Source: Lunularia cruciata (lineage: Eukaryota > Streptophyta > Marchantiopsida > Lunulariales > Lunulariaceae). From it: a stretch of DNA of 64,000 nucleotides. The DNA is taken from the NCBI GenBank assembly GCA_948567375.1, contig OX419761.1, positions 21,578,501 through 21,642,500 on the forward strand, read 5' to 3'. The position numbers and the translations under genes were made by a program. Each line of letters begins with the position of its first letter. The first letter of the stretch is position 1. This document shows, piece after piece, positions 1-12,504 of the stretch. The notes under the pieces were generated by a model. It worked only from the letters and a program-made list of their open reading frames with translations. It was not told the DNA's origin and made no database searches.

Positions 1-147
1 ACAACCTTAGGATGTGGCAAGAAAGTACATTTCAAGAAACGGCGGAGGCAGAAGCATGTCTTGACAGTGACCGGGAGTTGCACGCAGAATAGAGCAATTC
101 AAAATTGAAGTCAATTGAAGAATGACTACGATTTAGGGAAATATAAA

Positions 148-2670
148 ATGGAGCTCCATAGGGAAAAGTTGAATGTCCCGAGTAAATTTCCAATTCCTTT
201 GAGTAGTTGTCCTGCAGTAATGCGTGCCCGGAAGCCTATTGAGAGTGAGATTTTCCAAAACCCTGAGGTAGTTAGAGTATCTCGTCTAGGAGAGGGTCTC
301 ATCTTCCAACATTGTAGAACGAGAGAAGAGATCATGGGGAAGAAGGTGGCCAATGCACTGGCGGTGCAAGGTTTTGCAATCCAAAGGGTAGATGTAATAG
401 CTAGAATCAAAGTCTTGATTAGACTTTGTATTACCTTTTTAGCATGGAACTGGAATTTCAGTTTCCCGGAAGTGATGGCAGAGATCACTGCCATGAATTG
501 TGAGGAGGGTCCCGAGGTGGAAGGAAAGAGAGGCAATCCGGCTCGATGGACTGTGTTGGATTGGAAGTTAGTATTGGGGAGAGAAGCAGGAGAACCGACG
601 GGGATCACCTTCTATCGGAAGTGTGGTGCTGCAGAGGAGACGGCAGAGATCCGCAATTCATTCTTTGCTCCGAGAACCACAAATGGCTACAAGGTGGAGT
701 CCTATTGGGATCCGATCCAAAGAAGTATTGTGGGGGCGATGATGGCCATGTTCAAGCCAGAACGAACCACCTACATGAACATGCAGCAAGCTATCTTCTT
801 CCATCAGATGTTTGCAGGAGTTCTAGTGAATTGGGCAAAGTGCTTTCACCACCAAACAAGGCAGATGGTGGTTAATTTGTGAACGGGCTCGCCACCACAT
901 TATTTTGCACCGTTTGCAGCCCACTTCTACTTTGGACTGAACTTGCTGACCGAAGAAGAGCGTCATCATATGGTGTCCCACATGCATCCCGATTTACGAC
1001 GGGAAGCAGACAAGGAAGAGCGCCAATATATGCTGCATCTTTGAGCAAACAATGAATACTTCATGAAGACTAGACAGTGGAAATTCAAAGAAATTACCAG
1101 TCCAAAGACGAAGAAAAGTCGCAAACCCGAAGAAGCGAGGTTGCCTCCCATGCAAAGGAAGACTTGGCGGCTGATGTTGAAGACTGCAAAGATCCTAAAA
1201 GAGGCATCATCGGGATTGGAGTCTGGGGAAGAGACTGAGTCACAAGAGGAGGAATTGGAAGAAGAAGAGCTCACATTAAAAAGTGAGGAGTCTGGGAGCG
1301 ATAGCGATGGGGAGCCAAAGGTCCAGCAATCGGTGGCAGTAAGTGAGTCTTGTCAAGCAATGGTGGTAAACAAGTCGCGACCAGAAGAGAGAGGAGAGAA
1401 TCCAGCGGGGCCGAGTTCAAGAGGCCAAGACAAAGAAAGTGCCAAAACAATGAAGATACAAAGATCACAACTTTGGATGAAGGAGCCAATGACGGAGGAG
1501 AAGACTCTAGACAAAGATGGCGATGAAGAAGAAGAAAACTTTGGCAGGATATCCTATTTGACAAAGGTGGTCACACCATTGCTGGAGCTGTTGAAGGAGC
1601 ATCGGAGAGCAATTCCCCAAGATCGCAGGAAGGGGATGAATGAGTTGCAGGTGGTGAAGCATCTGTTGAGTGAAGTGAAAGGGTTGCAAGAGCAACAAGT
1701 CTGAAGAAATGAAGAAATTGAAGAACTTTGGAGGGAGGAAGTCTTGCAGAAGAAGACTTTCAAAATGTTACAAGAGAGCTACAAAGAAAAAGCAAAGGAA
1801 CTGCAGAAGCAAGCCAGAGAAATCATGGAACAGGCAATGTGGCTCAACAAGATGAAGGAAGAAGTGAGTGATATGCACATTGAGAACGTTCATTTAAAGG
1901 CGATGACCATCGTAATGGAGCAGGAGTTGGACAATTTAAAGAAAAGTGCAATAACAAAAGATCGAGCATGGCAGAGAGAGTTGGCAGCCAAGCAAGAACA
2001 AGAAGAATGATTGTGAGAACTTGTTAGGAGCGCGGAACAGCAAAGCGTGCAGTATGCAGAGGAGAAGAAGATGCTTGCTGCAGAATACGAAGACAAGTTG
2101 AAGATGTATTGTGAGGAGTTGAAGGTAGAGCGCTCTTGAGGATATGCATCAGAGTCAGTAGGGGAAGTTGCAGGAAAGTTAAGAGCAATCTTAAGCACGG
2201 AGGCTGAAGGGAGATTGGAGGAAGCTTGCCTACATGAGTTAAAGTTACTTGTGCAAGAAACGTGGAAGAGAAAGGCCAAGGATGTGAACATGAACACCTT
2301 ATTGATTCAATTGAGGGAGCGTGTAGATTGGAAGATGTTAGAAGTAGAAGACAATGTTAGTCTCAGATTAGATTTAGTCAAATCGGAGTTAGAGAAAATT
2401 AGGAATAGTGTGACGGTGGAGAAGAAACCTGATGTCGCAGAAGTAGGAATTCAAGTGTCATCGGACTTGTTATTTGATACATTAGAGAAGAGTGGGTCAG
2501 AAGATAAGGATGTAGATGGATTACCCATGAGCTCAATTGTAGGTTGTAGTGTAGAAGTAGTAGAAGTAGTGAAGCACTTGGTGGAATTAGCCATACCCAA
2601 AGAAGGAGAAATAGTAGGAAGATCATCGAGTTTGGAAGCCGATGATGAGGTAGACATCGGATCAAGATAA
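148..2670 (+). pseudogene. LTR-borne coiled-coil ORF, subfamily B (broken by stops)
   Basis: One reading frame runs from an ATG at 148 to a TAA at 2670 (about 840 codons). It is interrupted by in-frame TGA codons at 880, 1042, 1702, 2008, 2014 and 2137, with no frameshift needed. The first third contains the family's conserved core (ITFLAWNWN at about 430-455, then GKRGNPARW, GYKVESY and FKPERTTY), which marks it as the same protein as the intact ORF at 48403-50961. The middle is Glu/Ser-rich and the last half is heptad-like coiled coil rich in Glu, Lys and Leu. Several stops look like CGA-to-TGA decay. Function is unknown. It does not resemble gag, env or any pol domain I know. Confidence 0.8.
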
Positions 2671-3458
2671 GTGTCAATTTTGAGATAGGAAGAGGCAGAT
2701 ATGAAGAGATAGATTGTCAATTGGGATCTGCAGGTAGGAAAAGATGTTAGGAAGTGGTGCCTAAGTAGGCAAGTCTGCCGTTTGCTTGAGTATTTAAGTG
2801 GAGCATTTGCAGTACAATATTGTTTGGTATTCAAATTTTTGAAGATAGATAAAGTGAAGTGATGTTCTTAGTACTCACCGCTTAAGCTTAATTCCGATTG
2901 TCAATCTCGTGTTTGTAGTTGTGAGTGTATGGAGAATTCCGAAGAGCAAGTTAGTGTGCCTGTGGATGTTGGAATCTGTAGCCTTGATCTTCATTCTGTG
3001 TATTTGATCCTGGGTGAAGTGCATCGGAGCAATGCCTTGACAGATCTGAGAGGAATTGTAGTGTTGGTAGTATTCTGCATTGGTGAATGCAGCATGAAGT
3101 TGATGTGAAGCAATTTTTATTGAGGAAGTTGTGCCTTCATTGGAGGGGTGGAACACAATTCTGAGGTGAAATTGATCTTTGCAGTGAAGTGCCGTCTTCA
3201 AGAGAATCTGAATCATCACAATCAAGAGTTGTTTGGACAGAATTTGCTATGTTGTGATTATGTGTGTGTATTTGTGACAAGATTATGAGCTGTTACTCTC
3301 TTTTGGGTGTAGTTTCTACCTGAGAGATTAAAGAAGAAATCAAGAAGAACTGCAATTGTGACCTTTGACTTTGTTTGACCAATTCTGGATAGTATCTCTG
3401 TGGGAACAAACTTTACTTACCCGATTATTGCAAAAGTGATATTTGTTGGGTTGTCACA
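2671..3458 (+). other. Non-coding 3' part of subfamily-B LTR
   Basis: No ORF. This is the LTR segment downstream of the embedded ORF, ending in the LTR terminus. It aligns at roughly 85-90% by eye with 9955-10793 (family A) and also with the reverse strand of 40043-40900 (subfamily C), which is much closer than the upstream ORF does. It probably holds the U5-type end and possibly polyadenylation signals, which I could not pin down. Confidence 0.6.
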
Positions 3459-6400
3459 AATGTCAAAGAAGGACCTGCCAGCTATCTATTGTATTGAACA
3501 AGAAGATTTAGGATCTCCCGAGGTGGACACGGAGATTGCAGGGTGCATGATCACATTGATACCCATTGATTCAGGGTCAGGTATAAATGTCATGACCAAA
3601 GATATTGCAAATCGACTCGGGTATCATATGTTTGAGCCAACACCCCGAGTTTTGAAATTTGCAGACCAAACCAAGAGACGGCCTTTGGGCATGCTGTCAA
3701 ACATAACCACGGATCATTGGAGGGGTGCCCTTCAAATTGAATTACATCATGTTGCGACCAGTGACAAAGATTGGTTACCCTCTGTTGATCGGAAGACCCT
3801 GGTTGTATAGTGCCCAAGTTGTGGTGGATTGGCATCAACAAAAGTTAAGATTCAAGGACATTTTGTCCAAAGATCAGAAGCTGGTGATTGTGAGTTGGAC
3901 GAAAGTTCCCCACCTCGGGGAAACAAGTTTGTCGGAAGAGGAGGACAAATCCGAAGATGAAGTCCAAGTGAACTATTTGGAATGCTATGAGGTGGATGTC
4001 GAAGACAAAGATCCATATGACCTCACCTCGGGTGAACCTGACTTGGAGGAAGGGGGTTTGATGGCAGCTCGCCTCAAGTTAAGCCGAGTAAGCCATGTTG
4101 AAGGAGTCATCAACCCCGATGACTGTCAAGATGTTGTATTGACTGAAGGAAAAATTTTAAAAGTTTTGAAGACAATCACTTTGGAAAAGTTGGCAGGATA
4201 CACTGCCCTGTTCATAGAATTCCAGGATGTATTTGCCTGGTCTATTGATCAAATGCAGGGCATTCCACAAGAATTTGGAGAACACCGGATTGATCTGGTT
4301 GAAGGTGCGGTTCCGGTTTGGCAGAGACAATACCACCTGAACCCAAAGAACTTGCTTTTGGTGAAAGATGAAATCGACAAGTACTTAGGGGCCGGAATCA
4401 TCTTCCCTGTCTTAAGCAGTGAATGGGTCTCCTCCATTGTCATGGTCCCAAAGAAGAAAATAGGGAAGATCCAAGTGTGCCAAGACTTCCGGAAGTTGAA
4501 TGCAGTCACAGGGAAGGATCATCATCCCTTGCCTTTTACCGATACAATTCTAGACCAAGTAGCTAGTCATCCTTGTTATAGCTTTCTTGATGGATTTTCA
4601 AGATACAATCAAGTATCCATTCAAGAAGAGGACAAGGATAAAACCACATTCAAAACCGATTGGGGCAGATTTTCTTACAATCAAATGCCCATTGGGTTGT
4701 GTAATGCTCTTGCTACTTTCCAGCGGATGATGAATTCAATCTTCAAAGATTTCCTCCACAAATTTGTGGAAGTTTTCATTGATGATTTTTGTGTGTTTAG
4801 GCAAAGAGATGTACATTTAGATTAAGTTCGCCAAACTTTTGAAAGGTGTAGTTTTGCCGGCTTGTCATTACACCCAAAGAAATGCTTCTTCAAAATGAAG
4901 GAGGGAATTCTTCTGGGGCATCGGGTATCAAGCCAAGATATTGAAGGCGATTTCAAGAAGGTTAAGATAATCGTAGCTTTGGAATCCATGAAGAACATCC
5001 GGGAGCTGAGAGCCTTCTTGGGACATGTCGGATACTATAGATGCTTTGTGTCAAATTATGCGGTGCTTGCTGCACCCCTTATAAAGCTTCTGAAGAAATC
5101 CGAAGACTATATGTAGGAAGCAAATCAAGAAGAAGCTTTCCAGGTGTTGAAGAAGAAACTGGTTGAAGCACTAATTATGAGGGCCCTGAAATGGGACGTC
5201 CCTTTTCATGTATATGTGGACACTTTGTCCATGGCCATCAGAGTTGTCTTAAGTCAGAAGGACAAAAAGAAGGACTACTCGGTGTATTATGCCAACCAAC
5301 AACTTTCAGTTTCTGAAAAGAATTATTTGACAACTGAAAGAGAAGCACTTGGAATGGTGTATGCTTGCAAGAAATTTTGCCACTATTTGTTGAGATATAA
5401 GTTTGTCTTCTATGTTGACCATTACGCATTGCAACATTTTATTAAGAAGGCAGATTTGTCCGGGCAAATTACAAGATGGATCTTGTTGTTACAAGAATTC
5501 ACATACACTATACAAGTAAGGAAGGGAGCTTCGCATTCGAATGTGGACTTCCTATCCAGGTTAGAAACTCAAGACTAGGAGTGGAAAATTGATGATTGGT
5601 TCCCTGATGAAGAGTTATATCAATTATCAACAATATGAAGTACGAGGTATGCAGCAAAATATCATTATCTGCATACTCTCCATTGTCCTGAAGGGATGGA
5701 CCCGGAGCAGAGGGCAGTCTTTCTCAGGAAAATGGGGCCGTACCAGCTCAAACACATCATTTTATTCAAGATGGGCAAAGACGAAGTACTTCGACGATGT
5801 TTGGAGTCATATAAAGTAGGAGGGATGATTGAATCTTTACACTCCAAAGCATCAAGAGGACACTATGCTCTAAAGAATACTGTAAAGAAAACTCTTTCAG
5901 CAGGGTATTGGTGGCCTACAATGTACAAAGACGTGCATGCTCATATCCAAAGTTGTGATGCTTGTCAAAGAATGGGGAAGCTGATGGCCACTTCTCAATG
6001 GCCTTTGAGACCAATTTTGCCTTTGGCCCCATTTGAGAAATATGAGATTGATTTTGTGTGTCCCATTCAACCAGTGACCCAAGTCACAAGAAATCGATAC
6101 ATTTTGGTTTGCATTGACTATGCTACCAAGATAGTCAAAGCTGGAGCAACTCGTAGAGATGATGCTGAAATTGTGGCGGAATTTCTCTTTTGAAACATCA
6201 TCTCTTGATACGGGTGTCCTTTGGAATTGGTCAGTGACTAAGGAACACCCTTTTTGAACTCTGTAATGGAGGCGTTAACCAAGTACTTTTAGATTAAACA
6301 TCGGCAGATGACTCCTTATAACCCAAAAGCAAATGGCTTAATGGAAAAGGAAAATAGGTTACTTTGTAAAATTTTGAATAAGGTGACTGTCAATTATGCA

Positions 6401-6952
6401 TATGATTGGGATACAAAATTACCAGCCGCATTGTGGGCATATTGAATGACAGAAAAGATTACAACCAAACAAACTCCATACTTCTTGGCATATGGCTTGC
6501 ATCCTATACTGCCAGTTGAATTTGAAGTACCAACATATTGTATTCTTTGCAAAGAACGACTATTGGAGGAAGAAAGTTAGGATCTTCGGATTCATCAACT
6601 GATGTGGTTAGAAGAGAAAAGAGACGATGCAATGCAAACCACAAAGGAAGTACAAGCATAGAGGAAAGTCAGGCACGATAAGCATATCAAGCCTGTGGCT
6701 GTACGTGAAGGAGATTTGGTTTTGTTATATGACAATTGCCAAATATTTTTTCCAAGCAAGTTGCATTTGAGGTGGATGGGTCCCTATCGAGTTCTTCATC
6801 TGTATGAAAATGAATCCATGCAGCTTGTAGACTTGGAGGGTAATCCTTTTGCCACTTGGGTAAACGGGTGGAGATTTCAGAGATATTGGACCATAGACTC
6901 GGAAGTCTCTAAGACACCCAAGGTCTATGTTTGCGGGGATGCTCACATTTGA
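3459..6952 (+). pseudogene. Family-A pro-pol of element A1 (no gag, degenerate)
   Basis: The region begins abruptly at the protease linker (MSKKDLPAIY-like) immediately after the LTR end. Protease with a DSG-type site (PIDSGSG near 3565) is followed by reverse transcriptase (about 4300-4830, FIDDF motif), RNase H (about 5150-5570) and integrase (zinc HHCC near 5840-5980; GPY-like C-terminus WMGPYRVLHLYEN near 6775). There is no chromodomain. A one-base insertion near 3715 shifts the frame, and stops include 4823, 5114, 5576 and 6191. The order pro-RT-RH-IN and the sequence match the fuller copy at 51385-57456. PBS and gag are missing, so this copy is non-autonomous and dead. Confidence 0.9.
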
Positions 6953-6963
6953 CGGAGGGGGTA
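6953..6963 (+). promoter_or_regulatory. Polypurine tract of A1
   Basis: A GGAGGGGG-type purine run directly precedes the 3' LTR start TGTGGTGCCC at 6964. It overlaps the end of pol (TGA at 6950-6952). It is the expected plus-strand priming site, and the same tract sits next to the 3' LTRs at 19969 and 51374 on the reverse strand. Confidence 0.8.
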
Positions 6964-7350
6964 TGTGGTGCCCACATTTTTTGTTTTTGTTCAAAATAAA
7001 GGAGAAGAAGTGTATAGAGAAGTTGAATTGCGTCTGTATGACCGAAGAAGGCAAAGAAAAGAGTCTTTGGGATGAAACCCGAAGTAAAGTGACTTCAGGT
7101 CATAAGGCAAAGTACTAAAAAATGCCATGTCAGCATACAACCTGAAGTAAGGAGTCTTCGTATCAGGGGGAGCTCCACCCGAGGCAAAGATAGTCTAACA
7201 ACCTTTTGTCGGGGCAAGAAATTCAAGAAAGGACTGTTCAAAACCGGCGGCCCATATGCATGAAGTATGATTGACAATGATAGGCGCATGCAAGAGGTGT
7301 GATTTCTCGGTAGAAACTCAAATTGAAGAGAGACGAAGAAAGCACGACTC

Positions 7351-7358
7351 TATAAAAA
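7351..7358 (+). promoter_or_regulatory. LTR TATA box (A1)
   Basis: TATAAAAA lies 27 bases upstream of the ATG of the LTR ORF (7378). The same motif and spacing occur in A3 (28331), A2 and the 5' LTR of A (60931-60940 on the reverse strand). By normal plant TATA spacing, transcription would start close to or just past the first ATG. The start site itself is inferred. Confidence 0.65.
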
Positions 7359-7377
7359 TCAGGCTCATGACAAAGCA

Positions 7378-9954
7378 ATGTCAAGCAATTTTCCTTTGCC
7401 ATTGAGAAGTTGTCTCGCGGGTGATTGTGGGAAGGGAAATAGAGTTGAAGATGTGCTAGTGTATAAGGGAGAAGTTGAGAGAGTGAAACCAAGAGACAGT
7501 GAGAAAGAAGGAGAGATGGGAGGAGGAAAGAAGAACTCCAAATTCACAATGAGGAATTATGCGATTCGGAGGCTAGACATAATTGCAAGAATCGAAGTCT
7601 TGAGCCGACTTCAGATTACATTCTTGGCATGGAATTGGAATGTTAGTTTTCAAGGTTTCATGACTGAGATTATCAAGAGCAAGTGTCTCGATGGCCCCGA
7701 GGAAGAGGGGAAGAGAGGAAATCCGGCTTGCTGGACAGAGTCAGATTGGAAATTAGTGCTTGGGAGAGAAGCAGGCACGGAGCAAGGAGCCACATTCTTG
7801 GGTAAGGGAGAAGTAGCAGAAGAAACTCAAGACGTGAGGGACACTTTTTCTTTAAAGAGAACAAAGATTGGATACAAGGTCAAGAGTTACAAGGATCTAG
7901 TGAAGGGAGGGATTGTGAGTGCTCTTGTGGCAATCCTGAAGCCGGAGAGGACAACATATGTGATGAAACACCAAGCGGTGTTCTTTCACAAACTGTTTGC
8001 AGGAGAACCAATCAACTGGGCAAGGTGCTTCCATGGAAGGATGCGACAAATGGTGTGGAATCTGCAGGATAAGTCGCCTCCACATTACATTGTGCCATTT
8101 GCAGCACATTTTTATCTCAGGTTAAATTTGCTCAACTCGGTGGAGCAAAATTGAATGGTATCACACTTCCATCCCAACTTGAGAAGAGAAGTTGACGTAG
8201 AGGAGCAATAGTATATCCTTCAAATCCAAAGTACAAATGAGTACTATGCAAAGATGGGGAAGAGTGTGGAAATAGAAGTGAGTACTCCAAAGTCGAAGAA
8301 GCAAAGTTGGCAGGGCAAAGCCAAAGACAAGACAAGACCTCGGAAGACCAAGAGAGGAAACTCGAGGAGAGGCATGGTGGTGATCGCGTCAGAAGACAAA
8401 GACTCGGAAGGTGAAGCCGAGTGCAAGTCTGACGACTCGGAACGCGAGGAGGAACCAGAGCTAACGCTGCAAAGTGGGGATATGAGTAGCAACAGTGATG
8501 AAGGTAGAGAAATGATGTTGGTACCAGCTGCTGTGGAGGAAGAAGAAGAAGTTCAGGCAGAGCTCGAGCTTGAGGACAACATGAAGTTGGAGGACGAGAT
8601 ACCTGAGCCCAAAGAGAAGAAGATTGCACTTCAGAGGGGAGTTTGTTCAAGACGTAATGTAAAGTGTGAAGCGGGTCCAAGTAAGGTGAAGGAAGAAGTG
8701 AATGCTAGCTCGAGAAGTGAGGCGTTGATTCCGATACAGAGACTACAGAGATGAAGGCGAGTATTGGGAGAACAAGAAGTGAGAAGGGAGATTGCTACAA
8801 AGGAGGAGGTAGTTGCGAGTGATGGAGTGGAGTACTTGCGGGAGGTTGTGTGTCCATTGTTGGTGAAATTAGAGCACAGGAAGAAGGAGATGCAGTCAAC
8901 TTGTCCAAAGGTGAAGACTGTCTTGCAGGTGTTATTGAGATTAGAAGAAGAGAACTCGGAGTTGAAGAAGAGTATAACCCGAGGTGAGGAGGAAAGGGAA
9001 GTACTGCGAGGGGAGGCAATAGTGAAGAATCAAGTGATTGAAGACTTGAAGAGAGAAGTGATGTATCAAGAGGAACCTGTTAAGAAGAGTGACATAGCGA
9101 GGGAGAGACAAGTAGCAAAGTATGAGATTTTGAAGCAGCAGTTTGCTGATTCAAGAGTAGAACTTATCCATGCTATGGCGAGGGTAGCAGCAAAGGAACA
9201 AGAGCTCGATAGAGTGATGGAGAGCATAGAAGAGAAGAAGCAACTCTGGCAAAGGGAGTTGGCGATAAGATATAGGGAAGAAGATAGATTATAAGAGTTA
9301 CTTCGTAATCAAGAAGAGAAGATTGAATAGAAGGAGAATGAGAAAGAAACGGTGAAAGCAGAGTTTGAAGCGGAGTTGGCAATATACAGAGAGGATTGGC
9401 TTGCAGATCGAGAGCAAGAAAGAAAGATGAGATTGGAGCTATTGAAAGAGATTGTCCTCAGGATGAACGCAATGCTAAGTACAGAAGCCAGTATTCGGAT
9501 TGAGGAGACAAGGCTGCACGAGTTGAAGTTGTTGGTGCAGGAGACGAGGCAAAGACAAGCAAAAGACACAGATTTAAATGCCTTGTTGATCAGTCTAAGA
9601 ACTTGTGTAGGTAGGAAGATATTAGAAGTAGAAGATAATATCGCGATTAGATTAGACTTAGTAATGTTGGAGATAGACAAACTTTGGAAGGATGTAAGAG
9701 CAAAACCCGAAGTAGACAATGTAGGAGTACAGATGACTTTGGAGTTAGCGATAGAGACATTAGAGAGGAGTGGGTCGGGAGATAAGGAGTTAGATAGATT
9801 TCCCACTATTGGAATTTCAAATCAGGAAAGAGAATTGTTGGATCTGGTAGAAGAATTAGAAGTTGTGAAACCCAAAGACAGAGTAGTAGGAAGTAAATTT
9901 ACTTTGAGTTTGGGTTTGAAAGCCGAGGAAGAAGTAGACATTGGATCGGATTAG
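7378..9954 (+). pseudogene. LTR-borne coiled-coil ORF, A1 copy
   Basis: The frame is continuous from ATG 7378 to TAG 9952-9954 (about 859 codons), with in-frame stops near 8152, 8209, 8752, 9292 and 9328 and no frameshift. The protein starts MSSNFPLPLRSC as in the intact copy. The conserved core (ITFLAWNWN, GKRGNPACW, LKPERTTY, FHKLFAGEPINWARCFH) spans roughly residues 75-260. An Asp/Glu/Ser-rich acidic stretch (about 335-440) and a long Glu/Lys/Leu coiled coil (about 470-730) follow. No signal peptide or membrane segment is visible. The family and function are not recognised. Confidence 0.85.
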
Positions 9955-10793
9955 TAACAATTTTGAGATTTGAAGAGGCAAATATGAAGAGGTGCATTGT
10001 CATTTCGGATCTGCAGGTTAGAAGAGTTGTTATAGAACGGTATAGTTGTTAGAACTGTCACTTGCTTCACTATTTAAGAGTGGAATTTGCAATCAAATGT
10101 TGTTCATTGCTCATTATTTCCGAGAATAGATAAAGCAAAGTGTTGTGAAGCAGTGCTCGTCGCTTAAGCTTGATTCTGAGTATCAACTTTATGATTGTGT
10201 TTGTGAGTGTGTGAAGAAATTTAAAGTGCAAGTCAGTGTGCTTGTTGGATGTTGGATTCTCCAGCCTTGATCTTCATTCTGTGTGTTTGATCCTGAGTGA
10301 AGTGCAATCGAAGCAATGCCTTGACAAATCTAAGAGGAATTGTAGTGTTGGTAGTATTTTGGATTTGTGAGTGCAGAGTAAGGTTGATGTGAAGCAATTT
10401 CTATCAAGGAAGTTGTGCCTTCAGTGGAAGGGTGGAACACAATTCTGAGGCAACGTTGTTTTGAAGTGAAGTGCCGTTTTTGGGAGAGCTTGAATCATCA
10501 CAATCAAGATTGTTCGAAAAGATTTGATGGAGTTGTGATTAAGGAGTGTGAAATTTGTGACAGGACTGAGAGTCAATGCTTGTTAATCTCTTCTGGGTGT
10601 GGTTTCTACCTGAGAGATTAAAGACGCAACCAAGAAGAACTAAATTGTTACTTTGCTTTGTATTTGGACATTTCTGCTTTGTATTTGGACATTACTTTGC
10701 TTTGTATTTGGACATTTTTGGACACTTGTATCTCTATGGGAACAAAATTTACTTACCCGCTTACCGCAAAGGGATATTTGCCGGGTTGTCACA
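9955..10793 (+). other. Non-coding 3' part of A1 LTR
   Basis: No ORF. It lies between the ORF stop and the LTR terminus, and it is strongly similar to 2671-3458 and to the reverse-strand copies at 47609-48402, 57545-58338 and 40043-40900. It probably includes the R/U5 end. Confidence 0.6.
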
Positions 10794-12260
10794 CTCACAT
10801 CAATCTTGGAGGCATATTCACAAGCCTCCCATAGTGCTGGCTTGGCATCCACCACCCCCATTGATATTGGAACTTTTGCTTTCTTCTTCCTCTTGCTCCT
10901 TGTAGAACTCAAACCACCTCTAAGCTCCTTTCTCAAGGTAGGGTTCAAAGCAATCAATTGGCCCACTGTGATGTTAGCCTTGTGACTACCAACATCCTCC
11001 AACACATTGTAGTTCCATTGTTGCTTTGAAATCAAGAAATCCTCCATCCCCAACCTCTTCCTTGGAGTCTTTGTTGTTGATGGTGTTGAGGTACAAGTGC
11101 TCCTAGTAGACATAGGAGTATCCTTGCTTGGAGTAAATCCTTGAGAAAAGTGAACATCCTCTACAAAACAAGCTCTCTTCTTCTCTTGTGCCAAAAGCTC
11201 CAAATTAAGACTCTTGGAGTTTGAGCACTCCTCCTTCTCATACTTGCTCTCTACCAAATCTATGGATGCTATCTCCTTACCTTTGTTTGGATAAGGAGCC
11301 ACTTGGGTTTCACTACCACCCTCTTTCCCTCTATTGGCTCCCTCATAACCCCTTCCTCCATGGTAAGTGGAATTTGGGCAATTTTTTTGGATATAGCCTC
11401 TTCCTCCACAACCAAAACAATGTCTATCATTGAAATTGTAGGCTGGTTGAACTCCTCTATACGGATAGTTTCCATAACTCCTAGGCCCTCTCCCTACATT
11501 CTGATCCACCTCTCTCTTCTCCCATAGTTGCACCACATTGATCTTGAGATCCGCAAGTTGTTCGGTGATGGTTTGAAGTGGATCTTTTGGTGGAGGTGCA
11601 AGAATTGGAGCAACTACTACATGTAGTGCAACCCTTGTCACCAAAGTATCAGAAGTTTCACCATACTTGTAACCTTGAGGAGAATGCACAACCTCCTTCA
11701 CCACCAAATCACTCTCATCTCCTTCCAAACTCTCCTCCATACGAATTGTGATCTTGATAGCTTCAACCTTGGAAGAAGGTTTATCATATCTCACCTTGCT
11801 TCTAATTTGTGGTCTGAACCCTCCCACAAAATTCTTGGTGAGCATGGCCCCTATGCCAATCATTATAGTCTCCACATCATCCCCACCCTTCCTCAACACT
11901 ATGCGAAATTTGGACTCTAACTTTTCTACTCTTTTCACATAGACTCACTTTCTCTCCATCTAATTGCTTGAGAAATGTAAACTCACTCATCAATCTCTCA
12001 TAACTCTCATCAAGAAGAAAGTTCTCAATTAATGCAGAAGTCAAAGTCTCCCAAGACTCCTCTTCCCCATCTCTCCTCTCTCTCTTTTGGCATTCTGACT
12101 CATACCATGTAAAAATTGCATCCTCAAAGAAATCTGGTAGTAATGAGGCCCACTCATTCTTCCTCCTCTAATTGTTTCCAATGCAAGCTCTCTTGAATTC
12201 TCTCACAAAGGCCTCCACATCTTCTCCATCCTTGCCAAAGAAAACCGGAAGTTTCCCCAT
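10794..12260 (-). pseudogene. Gag of D' (interrupted by A1)
   Basis: Starts at ATG 12260 (MGKLPVFFGKDGEDVEAFV). It encodes a Ty3-type retrotransposon gag core: a WYESE(C)QKRERRDG stretch and an NFLLDESYERLMSE stretch near 12000-12130. A CCHC-type knuckle follows at 11379-11420 (CFGCGGRGYIQKNC), where the usual His is Tyr. There is an in-frame TAG near 12170 and a frameshift near 11940, and the frame is cut by the A1 insertion at 10794. D shows the downstream continuation at 44150 onward. The product would form the particle and bind the element's RNA. Confidence 0.85.
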
Positions 12261-12504
12261 CTTAACCTCTCATTATCTTTCTCTTCTCACAATTTTTCTT
12301 TTTCTCTTTTCTTTTCTCTCACTCTATAACTAATAGAGTATATACATGACTAACACCATTTGAGAGTAATCCACCCTAGGGAACACAAAAGGTTCAGGTT
12401 GCTCTAAGATTTCTAAAGCAACATCAAATCCTAGAATGCATATTAATCGAACCCTCATGGATAGTTTATCCATAAGTTGAAAGATTATCTCCATCACTAA
12501 TCTT

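Larger units (their letters stand above)
1..3458 (+). mobile_element. Subfamily-B gypsy LTR, left end off-window
   Basis: This is the right part of a long LTR of the family A/B/C type. It ends at 3458 in TTGTCACA, the same terminus that closes the LTRs at 10793 and (reverse strand) 47609 and 57545. It carries an ORF (148-2670) homologous to the LTR ORF of family A, but the predicted protein is only about 55-60% identical by eye to the 7378-9954 copy in the N-terminal domain, and it has a different N-terminal extension. It resembles the solo LTR at 40043-43778 more than family A. At 3459 it joins directly to protease sequence, with no PBS or gag. Its TG start lies outside the window. Confidence 0.85.
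6964..10793 (+). mobile_element. 3' LTR of element A1 (family A)
   Basis: A full 3.83-kb LTR running from TGTGGTGCCC to TTGTCACA. The right edge is exact: from 10794 the sequence continues as the interior of D' gag, matching D near 44150-44180 across the junction. The expected target duplication is CTCAC (10794-10798), and its partner lies off-window. The LTR carries a TATA box (7351) and the embedded ORF (7378-9954). It is of subfamily A, whereas the LTR on the other side of A1 is subfamily B. Confidence 0.92.

Noticed and set aside
10415-10985. Plus-strand frames at 10415-10985
   Set aside because: They cross the LTR/D' junction and lie in conserved non-coding LTR sequence, with no homologous frame in other copies.
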